Source: Plasmodiophora brassicae (lineage: Eukaryota > Endomyxa: Phytomyxea > Phytomyxea > Plasmodiophorida). From it: 64,000 nt of DNA. Where the stretch lies: positions 1,240,001 to 1,304,000 of the forward strand of contig CP145416.1 in assembly GCA_036867785.1 (NCBI GenBank), in the 5' to 3' direction. Below, piece after piece: positions 52,681 to 63,919 of this stretch. A model generated the notes under the pieces. It saw nothing but the letters and a program-made list of their open reading frames with translations, had not been told where the DNA came from and ran no database searches. Both the position numbers and the translations under genes were made by a program. Numbering within the stretch: the stretch's first letter is position 1; each line of letters begins with the position of its first letter.

Positions 52681-55104
52681 TTACACGCTGGAGTGGCGCG
52701 GCGGGTCGTCGTTGCCGTTCATGCGGCCGCTGGGCACCGCGGTTACCTGGAACGACGATATCGATGAGGTTCTTGGGAGGCCATCGGCGACGGCGGCCAG
52801 CGTCCTTTCGAGAAGGTCGCGTGTGAACGGCTTGAACAGGAACCCGTCGGCGCCGGCCCGGATGCAATCCGCCGTGATCTCCATCGTAGACGCCGCCGTC
52901 GACGCGTACACCGGCAGGTGGGCCCGCCCGCGTACCGTCTCCATCTGCCGCAGCTGGGCGACGAACCCGACGCCGTCGAGCACCGGCATCTGCTCCAGCA
53001 CGCGTCAGCGGCACGTGTGGGACAGCAGCCCCTCCCCCATACCATGACGTCGGTGATGACGACATCAATATTGTCGTCGCCGCGGACGACGTCGAGCGCT
53101 TCGGCGCCGTCGTGGGCGACCACGTACGAATCGCCGAGCGTGTCCAGGAACCGGCAGACGATCTTCAGGTTGATGTCGTTGTCGTCGACGACGAGCACGC
53201 GCAGCGGACGCCGATCCCGAACGACGACAACGGCGGTGCCGTCGTCGGCGCTCTCGTCGACCTGCACCGGGTCGACGGCACCTGCAGGAGGAGCGATGTC
53301 AGGACGGGTCGGCCAGATCAAGGCAGCCTGGCGGGTCACCTGTCGGGTCGGTGCAGATCGTGGTGGCGGGCAGCGACGTCCGGTCATGGTCCAGGTCGAC
53401 GATGACGTTGAACCGGAAGCAGGCCCCGCAGTCGACGCCGGACGACGTCGCAGAGATCGTGCCGCCCATCTGGGTCACCAGGGACCGGCAGATGGCCAGG
53501 CCCAGGCCCGCGCCGCCGAGTGGGCGACCGGCGCCCGGCATAGACCCCTGCGTGAACTCGGCAAAGATACGCGGCAGCAACGACGGCTCGATGCCGATCC
53601 CGTTGTCCTCGACGGTCACCTCGACGCTGACTTGGTCCGCCCCGACCTGTGCCGCACGCCTGTCAGTCGTGTGCACAACAGCAGCGAGGGACGGCGCCAG
53701 CAACGCGCGGCACGCCTACAGGGACGGAGCTGACATGGACGACGACGCGCCCGTCCACATTGGTTCGCATGAACTTGCAGGCGTTGCAGACCCTGTTGAG
53801 CACGTGGACGTCAACGGCGGCAGGGGCACCGCAGGCGGCGCGCCCTTACAAGTTCTGAAGGATCTGTCGGAAGCGCACGGCATCGCCGACGACCTTGGCG
53901 GGGACGTCGGCGTCGATCTCGCCGACAATGTCGACGCGCTGCCCGCGCTGGACCACGGCGAGCGACGTCAGCTGCATGACGCTGGCGACGAGGGGCCGAA
54001 GCTCGAAGACGTCGGCCTGGAGTTTCATCTTGCTGCTGCGGATGCGCTCCAGGTCGAGGACGTCGTTGACGAGGGCGGCGACGCCGTCGGTGGACGACTT
54101 CAGCGTCCGGAGCAGGTCGGCCTGGGTCGCCGTCAGCGGCGTGTCGTTCAGGAGCTCGATGATGCCCAGGATCTGCATCAAGGGCGTCCGCAGCTCGTGC
54201 GTCGCGGTCGCCATGAACACGCGCTGCTCGTTCAGCGCCTTGTCCGCGTACCGGGTCGTCGCCGCCAGGTGGTCCGCCACAAACAGGGCCAGCAGCAGGT
54301 TGCACACGTGGGATATGACGGCGTTGACCAGCGCTGAACACAGCGGGCGCGCACACGCGGCGACGTGTCAGACGAGTGCCCATGAGCTGGTCGCACACAG
54401 CGCGCGCGCTGATTTACCTATCCATAGGCTGTAGTTGGCCACCGACAGGTTCACCTGCATTGAGGGGCGTGTCAGATGATGGCGCGACAAGCGGGCATGC
54501 ATCCGCAACTGACACTCGTCTTCGGAAACTGATGGTTAATGGACCACAGATACGCGTACACGCATTCGTGGACCATGGCGAACGCGAACCAGCCCACCGC
54601 GGAGCCCACCTGTAGTACAGGGAACCCGTCCTCAGGAACGCTGCCGGCCAGGTGCACGTGGCGTGCGCGCGCGTCACCTACCGATCCAGTGATGAGGATG
54701 GCCAGGACCGGGAAGATGAGGAACAGGAAGTTCGTGTGCGAGTAGATCAGGCCGTTGAAGTAGGCGGTCGCAACCAGGGACGCGGCCAGGCACGTCATGG
54801 CAACGTTGCCCAGGAGGACGATCGTCGTCCGGAACCGGGACAGGCGGCTCGTATGGAACAGGCGCTGGGTGCGCACGACCACAAGCAGGCCGCATATAAT
54901 CGCGAAGCACGCCGCCCCGGCCACGCCGACGACGTAGCGTCCGAGCGACAGCTGGTGGACGGATCGGTAGGCCTGCACGAGCCCGAGCCAGAACACGAAC
55001 CGCAGGAAGTGCACGGCGTACATATAGAGATCCGGGCGGACCTCGGCCAGGGCCTCGTCGACGAAGAACGAGATCAGCCATCCCGCCTTGTTCGCCCTCG
55101 CCAT
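52681..55104 (-). CDS. Hybrid histidine kinase with multi-TM sensor and C-terminal receiver
   Basis: About eight exons, introns 50-80 bp, some 720 residues. N-terminus MARANKAGWLISFF leads to about seven membrane helices (VVGVAGAACFAIICGLLVVV, TTIVLLGNVAMTCLAASLVA, FLFLIFPVLAILITG, VGWFAFAMVHECVYAYLW, WIALVNAVISHVCNLLLALF). The kinase has the H-box FMATATHELRTPLMQ, N-box ILQNLVCNACKF, G1 box EDNGIGIEPSLL and G2 box LGGAGLGLAICRSLV. The receiver has VLVVDDNDINLKI, the phosphorylated Asp in ITDVMMPVLDG, and the Lys in FLFKPFTRD. All key residues are present, so it should autophosphorylate and pass phosphate to its own receiver, then to an HPt protein not seen here. The signal is unknown; no recognised ligand domain is seen in the TM part. 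Confidence 0.87.
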
Positions 55105-55309
55105 CAGCGCTGCCCCACGACTACCTAGGTTGTATGACCCGACGTCGCGTCGCCCCGAGTAATGGTAACTGCTTGGGCCCCGATTAGTCCCGGCACTGAT
55201 CCGGAATGCGAGGTTGCGCTCGGGCCCCCATTCGCGGATATACGTCCCTCGGGCGTCTCCAGATTCAACGTTGTCAAGCTTGTCGGGCCAAGGCACTGGC
55301 TGTACGCCG

Positions 55310-55870
55310 TTCGGATTAATGACGAGCTGCTGGAATATCCCGTCCGAAGCCACCTTTATCGGAATCGGGGCGAGGCTGGAGTCGAACGTCGAGATTGGCA
55401 TGAGCCAAAGAGCGGGAGCGCAGCAACAGTGCCGGCCGGTCACCCATGGGAAGTGGTTGTCGAGACGCACTCGCCGGACCAGATCCGGACGATCTTGGCG
55501 CGCACACGTGCCAATGAACGTAGATGAGTCATGATGGGGCACTGTGAACTGCGAACAGTTCGCCATTGACATCTTCAGCTGCACGATGTAATGGTTACCA
55601 TTGCCGCTGAAGATGTCAGTGGCGAACTGTTCGCAGTTCACAGTGCCCCATCATGACTCGTCTACGTTCATTGGCATGTGCGCCCGCCAAGATCGTCAAC
55701 CACTTCCCATGGGTGACCGGCCGTCATTGTTGCAGCGCTCTTCGACTCATACCAATCTCGACGCTCGACTCCAACCTCGCTTCGATTCCGACAAAGGTGC
55801 CTTCGGACGGGATATTCCAGCAGCTCGTCATTAATTCGAACGGCGTAGTGACGCGCTCGGGTGCAATCAG
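55310..55870. repeat. Second large inverted repeat, arms ~270 bp
   Basis: Left arm about 55310-55587 and right arm about 55607-55870, centred near 55597; the innermost ~50 bp (around GAACTGCGAACAGTTCGCC and its complement) are nearly exact. Each arm encodes, outward from the centre, MSxANCSQFTVPHHDSSTFI and later SDGIFQQLVIN, so two head-to-head copies of a short coding segment. The right arm lacks about 30 bp present in the left. The left copy reads in frame into the kinase gene's first exon, but I take that as chance. Confidence 0.7.
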
Positions 55871-56351
55871 CACCGATCGCTGCCGAACCAGCTGGCATTG
55901 CGCTGCGGAAGGTGGCAGAACGCACACGGTGAAGACCAGAGTCTGCACGACAACTGCGCGCCGGGGGCCTTGCTCGAACGAGTCATCCATCTCTCAGGGG
56001 CCCCAATGTTCACAGCTCCCGTTGCCAGCAGTACGACTTTGCGGGGGAGGGCGTAGGTGTCGACAGCACGCTCAGACGTGGTCCGCTGGCGCGCAACGAG
56101 CCTCTATTCGAATGGGTCGATTTACTGGATCGCTTCACCGGTCAGGACTCAGGCGGCCTCTTCCATTCTAAATATACCTACCTCGGCGATGTGTCCAAAA
56201 ATAGAACGCGCCGTCGTTGCCGTGGCCCAGGGCCCGCCGCGGGTCATGATGCCCATGCGGCCATGCGGGCAGCAGCACGTGCCACGACGTACCTAATCTA
56301 AAACCGGTCGCTCTCACAATTCGCCTGCGTCATTGCTTGAGGAGCGGCGAC

Positions 56352-56629
56352 AATGCACGTTGAACAGGTTCTGCTGCTGGCGACTGGCGTCGCGGCCTTC
56401 TCGGGCGTTCACAGCATGGCAATGGTCGCGTCCCCGCCCCGCGCACCACTGTCTGGATTGGGCCGTCAAAGGCATCGTGCGTGCGGCTAAACGAATCGTC
56501 GAATATCAAGGACATTCAAAAGAACCGGAGGAGGTCGAACGGATATTGGCGGCCGCCCGTGCCGAGCTCCTGGACGACATCCGCTTTGTGTTCGGTGCCG
56601 ATGTCAGTTGGGCATTGGAAAATGGATAG
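56352..56629 (+). CDS. Hypothetical small secreted protein (structure unresolved)
   Basis: Starts MHVEQVLLLATGVAAFSG, a convincing signal peptide. Further on, another frame reads GIVRAAKRIVEYQGHSKEPE then ILAAARAELLDDIRFVFGAD, which looks coding and ends at 56629. A short intron must link them, but I found no donor in the right phase. 55871-56350 and 56630-57640 hold nothing else I can support, apart from a 73-aa minus frame at 56734-56955. Confidence 0.35.
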
Positions 56630-57646
56630 TACGGCAGGTTCGAGGAGATCCTGAGGCACGGGGGCAATACGACGCTGAATACGCTGGTCGACCAGGCGCC
56701 GACGCGATCCGCCCGGACTCGTCCCAAGCTGACTCAGGCGGCGGCGTTTGCCCTGTCAGTAATGCCCGGAAGGCGAGCTTCAGGATCGATACGGGTTGAT
56801 ATCATCTTGGCGGCGGCTGTGCATTGGACGAGGTCCTTCCAACCGACGATTGTACGCGTTCCAAGAGGCCGTGTCCCGAATTGTGTTACGGTCCAATCTC
56901 GATGATGTATTACGAGGCCAATCCTAACTGGTTGCCAGGCGGACGCAATGAACAAAGTTGTCTGTCATCGATTGGTCGTGTCTCTAGTTTTGGTTTCTAT
57001 GCCATCCTGCACTTGTGAACTTTATGCTGCACCTTCCTGTAAGTGTGCTTTGTCCATCTAGCCGCTAGCGTTGAGAACTGGCAATATGGCGCCAAACGAC
57101 AGGGGCCTAGCTGTAGGTTTTGGTAGGAAAGGCGGCGACACGGCTCTGTCAGCAACGTCCGGTGCATACGCGTCGACCTATGCGATTCTTCGCTGCACTC
57201 CATGGGTCTGTACGCGACGGTATTGCCGATCTAGGTGACGGGTGCGCAGTGCTCTCCACCCCAGCGCAGGCGGACGACCGTAAGCCTGGGTTCGACGATG
57301 ATCCCGGCCGATCTGCTTCACGGTAGTACCGTTGCCGTTGCCAACGTCGTGTCCGTCGACGTCCAGCGACGTCGTGGCATTGCTCGCTCGTACCTGGTGT
57401 GGCCAGCACAATGCGCCGACGTCGCCGAGCGTGGTGTAGCTGGCACAATGTGCCGCGGTCTCATTGGCCGCCCCCAGGGCCCAGGCCCAGCAGGTGTCGG
57501 CGGCGGAAAAAAGAGCAGACTGCGGCTGCCGGGTACTACTACTTGTTGCTATTTTTTGCGCGGGGCGGGGCCGGCGCTGACCATGACGTGACGGGCGCGC
57601 GTGGGTCGCTGTGCCAGAACAACAGGCAGCGTCGTTCGCCCGGCCG

Positions 57647-59061
57647 ATGGCCCTGTTGCTTCGCGCGCGATGGCGGGCGCTCGTGAACGAGTTCCGTAAC
57701 TCGGTGGCGCGGAAAAAGTGGCCCAGTGCGTCGCTGTTGGTCGCGTCGGGCGCTGCCGGCAGCGTTGGCTGATTGTGCGCGTTGTTGGCACAGACGATTA
57801 CAGGTCGGCGGTGCCGTACTGGCTCGCGCAGATATGGACGCTCGGCATCAACCTGTATAGCAGCCATTCCTCCATTCACGTCATGTGCTTTGTCGAACCG
57901 TCGCCGTCTGGTATGTGGATGCCCGGCTGGGACCCGACGGAGCCGGTCGATCCTGATGTGTAGTGATGTCAGACATTCTGCTGTTCCTGCTCCTGCTGGT
58001 CGGGTCCAACGTTCTCTACCTGGCATGCTGGCTGTCCGATCCCGGGTACATTGTCGTGTCCCTGGATCAGACGCTGCAAACGCCCCCGAACAGTCACACC
58101 GCTGTTGTCATTGACGGCAATGGTAGAACCGCGGCAACGGCTGGGAGCTGTGAAGCCCATTTCGTACACACAGACCGGACTGAGCAGACCGCGCCGGAAT
58201 CGAGCGAGACGTCCAAACTCCTGAATCGCCCGTCCGCTCATGCCGCCGTCAGTATGCCACAGGCCACGACGCAGTACGACGACCAGTACTGCTACCTGTG
58301 CGATTTTACAAAGGTATGCCGAGCGTCTGTCTGGCCGGCTACCAGCCTGACCGGCGTGTACAGCCTCCCCGATCCCATCATTGCCGTCTCTGTGATCGGT
58401 GCGTCGCCAAATTCGACCACCACTGCCCGATCCTGAACACCTGTGTCGGCGGACGGACACATATCTTCTTTGTCGGGTACTGCTGCCTGCAGAGCATGAT
58501 GATGCTCTGGGCCGTGTCGTCCACCTACCAGAGCATGAACTTTTTCGGTGACGCGTCGACGCCAAGGGCTTCGTCGTCAGATGTCCAGTCCGACGGGCCC
58601 TATTTCCTTCTCCTGAACTGCCTCCGCCTGCTAACGACGATCGTGTGTGGGTTCCTCTTCACGATGTCGCTCTTCCTGTTCGTCGGGCACACGTTCCTGA
58701 TGCTGCGGAACCGGACGACCTGGGAGTATGCTCAGCGGATGCGCGTCCGTCGCCGGCGTATGGCGTTGCCCCCTGCCGACCGTGACAGTGTCAAGTACCC
58801 GGGCGACTACGACAGGGGCATGTGGCAGAATTTCGTGGAGGAATTCACGCGTCACCTACGCCCCGTACGCTGTCGTATCGTCATTGTCGGTGTGCGCCTG
58901 CGGGCGACTGATGCCTCCATGGTCAGGAATACACGTACGCGACCCGGAGGACCCGGTACAACAACTGGGACGGCACCGATGACGTCGAGATTGACAACTT
59001 CGACGCGGAGCTCGACGCCAGCGCCAAGCCGGATGCGCCGCCCACGCCTGTTCTGGCGTGA
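57647..59061 (+). CDS. DHHC-type protein S-acyltransferase
   Basis: Five exons with introns of about 50-68 bp. Starts [16 protein letters not shown]; an early hydrophobic stretch ([17 protein letters not shown]) and TM2 [20 protein letters not shown] precede the DPG motif (LSDPGYI). The Cys-rich domain is [26 protein letters not shown] then [14 protein letters not shown], with the catalytic DHHC. TM3 and TM4 ([38 protein letters not shown]) follow, then TTWEY, a variant of the TTxE motif. It palmitoylates membrane proteins at Golgi or plasma membrane. The introns start GTGCGT, GTATGT, GTATGC and GTACGC. The exon 1 model (start 57647) is the least certain part. Confidence 0.85.
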
Positions 59062-59365
59062 ACCCTGGCCAACCTATACATACTGTTGCATATATTATTG
59101 TACGAACGATGATGCTTCCCGCGGGTGCGACACGCGCTTAGTGCACACGGCAGCCGGGCCTGCCGGCCTACCGAACCATAGAGGGGACATGCTCCTTCAG
59201 CACGCGTCGACCAGCGTTCCTGAACTGGACCTGGCAAGGCTGCCCTCCTTCTGGGAGCGCCATCGCCAACCGTTTTGGACGAGAGCGGCCCGCGCGCGGC
59301 CAACGTGTCGTCGTCATTGTCGGAATAAAGGCACCGGGGCCGCCGCGGATCACGTCCTCGTCGCC

Positions 59366-60318
59366 ATGAAGCGCGTAGTCGCCATCGTTGCCGTTGCCGT
59401 GCTGCTCCTGGCCGCAACGGCGCGCGCCGATCGATGGTTCAAGTCGTGGGCAGCCGATGACGACGGCGGCGACGACGTCGACGATGCCGCCGCCCACGTG
59501 GTACGTGCCTGACGGCGTCGTTGCGTGCCCGCCAGGAGATAACGGGTTCACGTTGTGGTTAGGATCGGCCAAGCGCGAACCGGGACGTGCCCGACAAGGC
59601 GTATGACGACGACGGCGTCGACGGGCGGGACTCGGCGGTGAACGAGGGCACCGACGAACCCAGCGGCGCTGCTGAGATTGACGACGGCGATGCGGACGAC
59701 GTTGTCGGCCACCCATCCTCGGTGGAAGACGAGTCGGTAGGCGACGTCAAAGAGACGGACGCGAATGTCCGAGACAGCGACCTGAGTGCCTCGCCAAGCG
59801 AACCGGCCGGCGACGATCGTGTTGAAGTGCCAGAATCTCAGGGGAATGCCGCCGAAGCGAGCGCATCACGCGACGTTGACGGTGCGGGCGGCGACACGGA
59901 CCAGGAGTCGGACGACAGGATATTCCATGCGACGGTCGACGCGCAGGGCAACACGATATCGTCAGCTGGCAGCGCCGAGCGGGACATGGCACCGATCGTG
60001 AAGGTGCTGTTGGACAAGGACCCGCACTACCCAGTCGAGTACTGCATCGGGGGCGAAGCCCAACGCGGCGCCTGCACCGGCAACCATACGCGCTGGTCGT
60101 TCCACCAGGACAACGGCACGTGCCGGCCGTTCCAGTACGGAGGCTGCATGGGCACCCTGAACCTGTTCGAGAAAGAATCCGACTGCATGCGGAAATGTGT
60201 GCATTCGCCTGCCGAACGCGTCGACGGTTTGGGCGCCACGTACAGCGATGAGCAGTCGGCGTCGGAAGTCATCGCTGCGCTAAACGCCACCAGCGACGAC
60301 GAGTGGGCGTCCCGCTAG
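59366..60318 (+). CDS. Secreted Kunitz-domain (BPTI-type) protein
   Basis: Two exons with a ~62-65 bp intron near 59500. Signal peptide [21 protein letters not shown] ~150-residue acidic, Ser/Asp/Glu-rich region follows ([20 protein letters not shown]), then one Kunitz domain: [54 protein letters not shown]. The six cysteines and the F-x-YGGC-x-G...N-x-F core are canonical. The P1 position after the second Cys is Thr, not Lys/Arg, and the first Cys pair is one residue wider than usual, so trypsin inhibition is not expected. A short acidic C-tail follows. Kunitz domains are mostly animal; their presence in a protist-like genome is notable. Confidence 0.85.
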
Positions 60319-60456
60319 GCCAACGGCTCCATAGCGACGCTACTGTTAGAACTAAACCACTGCGGTTTGCAACACTGGATCCCGCCGGCATAGTGACAGG
60401 CGCGAAGCGAACATGAACGAACGATGTATTGCAGCGTGAGAAGCCGAGTGACCACG

Positions 60457-61365
60457 TCAGACGAGCGATGCAATGGCGACAATCCCCAGCACGGCAGTCG
60501 CAGACACGGCAGAAACGGCGGCGGAACTCTCGACCGTGACCTCCTTCTTGTGCACACGTTTCTTGCCATGCGCCCTGTCCATGGCGTCGGCGGCGGCATC
60601 CTTCACGTTCCGCGCCATCGCATTGCTCTTGTCCTGGACGGTCTTCCCGAGCAGGCCGTTCTGGGCGGCAACCAGCATCACAGCAAGTGCTGCCGCCGTT
60701 GACAGGCCGCGAATCACCTTCTTGTCGACGACCGCCTTGTTCGGTGCCGGCATCAACTGGCCTTCGAGTCCAGCAGGGTTCCAATTTGTCGAACGCACCC
60801 AGTTGCCGATCGTATCGCGGTAGGTGCCCAGCGCATACCCGGCCAGGGTGCCGGTCAAGGCACTCGCGGCCACAAGACTCGCGCCGGGTTTGTAATAAAC
60901 AGACGAGCCCTTACTCACCGACGCACGTGCTTTGTAGAGGTCGTCCACGACTTTTATCTTGTCATTGACCACCTCCAGCTTGCCAAGATTCCCGGAATCG
61001 GCCACGAGCTCATTAGCAGCGACCATAACCGCTTTCAAGCACTGATGAATCTGAATCTGTTCAACGTCACCGGACTTAATGTCAAGCAACTCGGTGCCCT
61101 GCTTTTTCAAGCGAAGCTTATCCTCCTCCTTGACCCGATGAAGGTTGAGAGGCGCGATCGCCGCGATGAACTCTGTCTTGGTGACGCGCGTCTCGTCAGC
61201 GGTGTCGTCCTTGTTGCCAAGGACGTGGCCCGTCTCGACAACGCGATCCTTCTCCGCAGCGGTGACGACCTGCTCCTCGACAGTGAGATCGTCCGACTTG
61301 ACAGCGCCGACAACGGCAACAGCTACGATAGCCGCTGCAGCAACCACCCACGTCGACAGCGACAT
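60457..61365 (-). CDS. Membrane protein, unknown (302 aa, single exon)
   Basis: Starts MSLSTWVVAAAAIVAVAVVG (signal peptide or anchor). A long charged helical region (ETRVTKTEFIAAIAPLNLHR, KLRLKKQGTELLDIKSGDV) is followed by hydrophobic segments SLVAASALTGTLAGYALG, GLSTAAALAVMLVAAQNGLL and a C-terminal helix AVSAVSATAVLGIVAIASLV. A Lys/His-rich patch (MDRAHGKKRVHKKEV) precedes the last helix. Probably a multi-pass or anchored protein of the secretory path. No family recognised. Convergent with the Kunitz gene. Confidence 0.6.
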   Translation of the reverse strand: MSLSTWVVAAAAIVAVAVVGAVKSDDLTVEEQVVTAAEKDRVVETGHVLGNKDDTADETRVTKTEFIAAIAPLNLHRVKEEDKLRLKKQGTELLDIKSGDVEQIQIHQCLKAVMVAANELVADSGNLGKLEVVNDKIKVVDDLYKARASVSKGSSVYYKPGASLVAASALTGTLAGYALGTYRDTIGNWVRSTNWNPAGLEGQLMPAPNKAVVDKKVIRGLSTAAALAVMLVAAQNGLLGKTVQDKSNAMARNVKDAAADAMDRAHGKKRVHKKEVTVESSAAVSAVSATAVLGIVAIASLV

Positions 61366-61764
61366 CCCCACAGCCCCACGTCAACGAACCGAACCACTCG
61401 ATGATGCAGCAACAGGCCCTTTTGCTTTGGCTCGATTCGGCTCGGGACCCCGCGCGGCATTGGCGGTGCGGCCCGACGGCGCCTAAAATCTAGGGCGCAC
61501 CCCATACGCTGCGACCGGGGAACATTCCGGGAACTGCCGTACCCCGATCCGATCCGATCCGGAGAATGCCGGTACCGACGACCGTACCCTCACCCTCCCC
61601 CGCTCCCCCGACCCGATCCGCACGCACCGGGCAGCCGTCCGAGCCGCTGCGATTAATCGGGGCGCGGTCCACCCCAGTCCCGTCGTGGCTGTGGCGGGAC
61701 ACCTGTCGTCGCTGGCGCTCTTTTCGATGACATCCGGCCGGCTCTGAGACCATGAGCGGCTTTC
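61366..61764. other. GC-rich spacer, no gene
   Basis: Holds a short tandem of CCGATCCGATCCGATCCGG (61547-61565) and C/T-rich runs (CCCTCCCCCGCTCCCCCG). It may be the promoter of the minus-strand membrane protein gene starting at 61365; nothing else seen. Confidence 0.45.
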
Positions 61765-63196
61765 TCAAGGTACTGCGAGGGCGCTCGCATCCGCGAAAAC
61801 CACGTCTACAACCCCAGTCGTCCTTCCCATGTCTCCACGCGTGTTCACGTCGTGCGCCGCTGGTTCGCGTTCCTGCGTTGCTTCGTGCTCTTGGCGCCAG
61901 TTGCTCCACCAATGAGTGTTGTGGGTTCTCGCGCTGATGAATTCTTCGACCATCGATGGGACGTCCTCAATCATCACTTGCGCCTGCTCCCACGATGCTT
62001 CATCTGCACTGAATCCTCGCCATCGCACCAGAAGTTCCACTGTTCGGTTGCTGTTGTTGACTCTTGCATCGCTGATGCTCTCTACCTCCCATGTGGAATC
62101 GTCATACGCGATCTGTGCTTTGAGTTCCTCGGTCAGGTTGAGGTTGCTGTCCGCATAGAGGTGCACTCTGCTTCCGTGTACAATTCGGGTGTCACCGATG
62201 ACCATGTTCTTCACTTCGAATACGTATCCACGTTCAGCATTGATAATCTGATATGGGCCTTTCCATTTCAGAAACAACTTTTCACCAGCCCGTTCCAGCT
62301 CCTTGCTGATTAGGACATATCACCCAATCCGAAGTTGATCTTCAGTCCGCTCTCTGAAGCCTTCTGCCTCCGGGGATTCCTCTTGGCTTCTGTTCCCTCG
62401 GCAACCTCCTTGTGCATCATGGCTAATGCCTCAATGAATTCGTCCGTCAACTTGACGATTTCCTCAGTTGCCAGTGGGTTTCTGCCGAACCAGTTCTCCT
62501 GCCAGATGGTGTGTCGTGTTTTCTGCCAGTGTTGACTGTGATTGGCGCTCGCCGTTCTAGTCTCTTCTGAGGGCGGTGGTTGAGTGTGTATTCAACGAGC
62601 TTGAGCAGCCATGACCACTCCTCTTTCTGCCACCTCACATGAGAACAGATCTCTCGTAACAGTGCCAATATGTGCTTATTAACAACTTCTACAGTTCCGT
62701 TTGGGAAATGCGTCCATGCTGTTGTCCAGTGCTGCTCGACACCGCACAGCTTGTTGTATTCCCGCATGAGTTCCGACGTGAAGTACGCCGCCTGGTCGGA
62801 CACAATGTCGGGCGTGCCGGATGTTGTACTCCATTCCATCAGGGTCTGCACGGTTATTAGCGTGTCCGGCACCGCTGCTGGTACCAGATGCACCAAACCC
62901 GAGAAGTCATCTTTCAGTGCTAGGACCCACTTGAAATCATTGGCGACCTGCTGCTCTTTGGTCGGCATGATGTACAGGAAATCCATGTGTACCACCTGTC
63001 CCGGCGCTGTTGCATGACACGCCCTCCCCAATGGCCTGTGGATGATGTTCTCTGCTCTGGTTGGGAGATAATGTAAGCACCCTTTGCAGATGCGCTTCCC
63101 ATCCTTCCTCATTCCCTTCCTGTAGAACTGCTCCTGTAGGATGCTGGTTGTCACGTTCATTTCGGTGTGGGCTAGTCCACCCGTATGCGTGATCAC
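61765..63196 (-). mobile_element. Ty3/Gypsy chromovirus fragment (fossil)
   Basis: Minus-strand remnant of an LTR retrotransposon of the chromovirus branch. Visible parts: the integrase region (about 63200-62450; zinc-binding and core catalytic parts) and, at its 3' end, an integrase C-terminal region with a chromodomain (about 62280-61850). No reverse transcriptase, gag or LTR was recognised in the window. It is broken, with at least two interruptions, and truncated at both ends. The coding match is still easy to see, so it is likely fairly young, though no LTR pair is available for dating. Confidence 0.85.
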
Positions 63197-63518
63197 TGTT
63201 ATCCTAACTCTAAGGTCAGTGCCGGCGTGTGGAATGATCGCTTGTCCCTGACTGTTGACTCGTCAACCCTGTCTTCTCATCCTCTGCCAGTAGGCCAAGA
63301 CCACCAACACCACCCAGAACGAAGAACAAACCCGCACTGCTATGCGACCAATTACGAGATCTCGCGGTGCAGATTACCCTGCCCCGCCAAGGCCACAGGG
63401 CCTAAATGTTATGGGTGCCCGACAGCCCAGTAAGTGTCGTTTAGGAGTTTTCTTAGGGGATCACTTGAGCGGGTTGGAAGGCGAAGGGGCGCCTGTAAAT
63501 TAGGTGACCACCTCCCAC

Positions 63519-63533
63519 AGGGGGGGGGGGGGG
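63519..63533 (+). repeat. Poly-G tract
   Basis: A run of about 13-15 G. A second, similar run is at 20184-20196. Both may form G-quadruplex-like structures or mark sites prone to length error in assembly. The rest of 63200-63710 shows no supported gene. Confidence 0.85.
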
Positions 63534-63712
63534 TGGATGTCGTAAGTAGTATAGTCAGATCAAACACAGTGAGGGAAATCAAAGTCTACGAACCTGTGGG
63601 GTGCTCAATGATCCCTCAGACTCGTCCCATATTCGCCAATCTGCGAGATTCCAGCACAGGTGACATGCCGGCACTGGCAGGCCGGGAGAAGCTGACGTCC
63701 CGGAAGCTGATC

Positions 63713-63919
63713 CTACGGTCCTCGGACCCGAGACCGAGGCGCCTGCATGAAAAGCGCGAAACACAAATAAACTAAACAAAACTGATTCCGGTATTCGTCG
63801 ACCCATTGGTCTCCGTCACCGCTCCCGACACCCGGCTTCAGCGCGTCTAGTCGCGCTGTAACCTCAGCCAAGTCATCGTCCACCATCGGCACCGATTCGC
63901 GCGTCGTCCTCGCAGCCAT
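63713..63919 (-). CDS. Short open frame near window edge, unknown
   Basis: Starts MAARTTRESVPMVDDDLAEV and continues DALKPGVGSGDGDQWVDEY. It could be the first exon of a gene or unrelated to any; its continuation is unclear. Nothing recognised in 63920-64000. Confidence 0.25.
   Translation of the reverse strand: MAARTTRESVPMVDDDLAEVTARLDALKPGVGSGDGDQWVDEYRNQFCLVYLCFALFMQAPRSRVRGP

Noticed and set aside
54472-55641. One continuous 389-residue frame joining the left palindrome arm to the kinase TM region
   Set aside because: The kinase has a good ATG at 55104 and introns later; the upstream extension lies in the inverted repeat and has no sign of belonging to the same protein.
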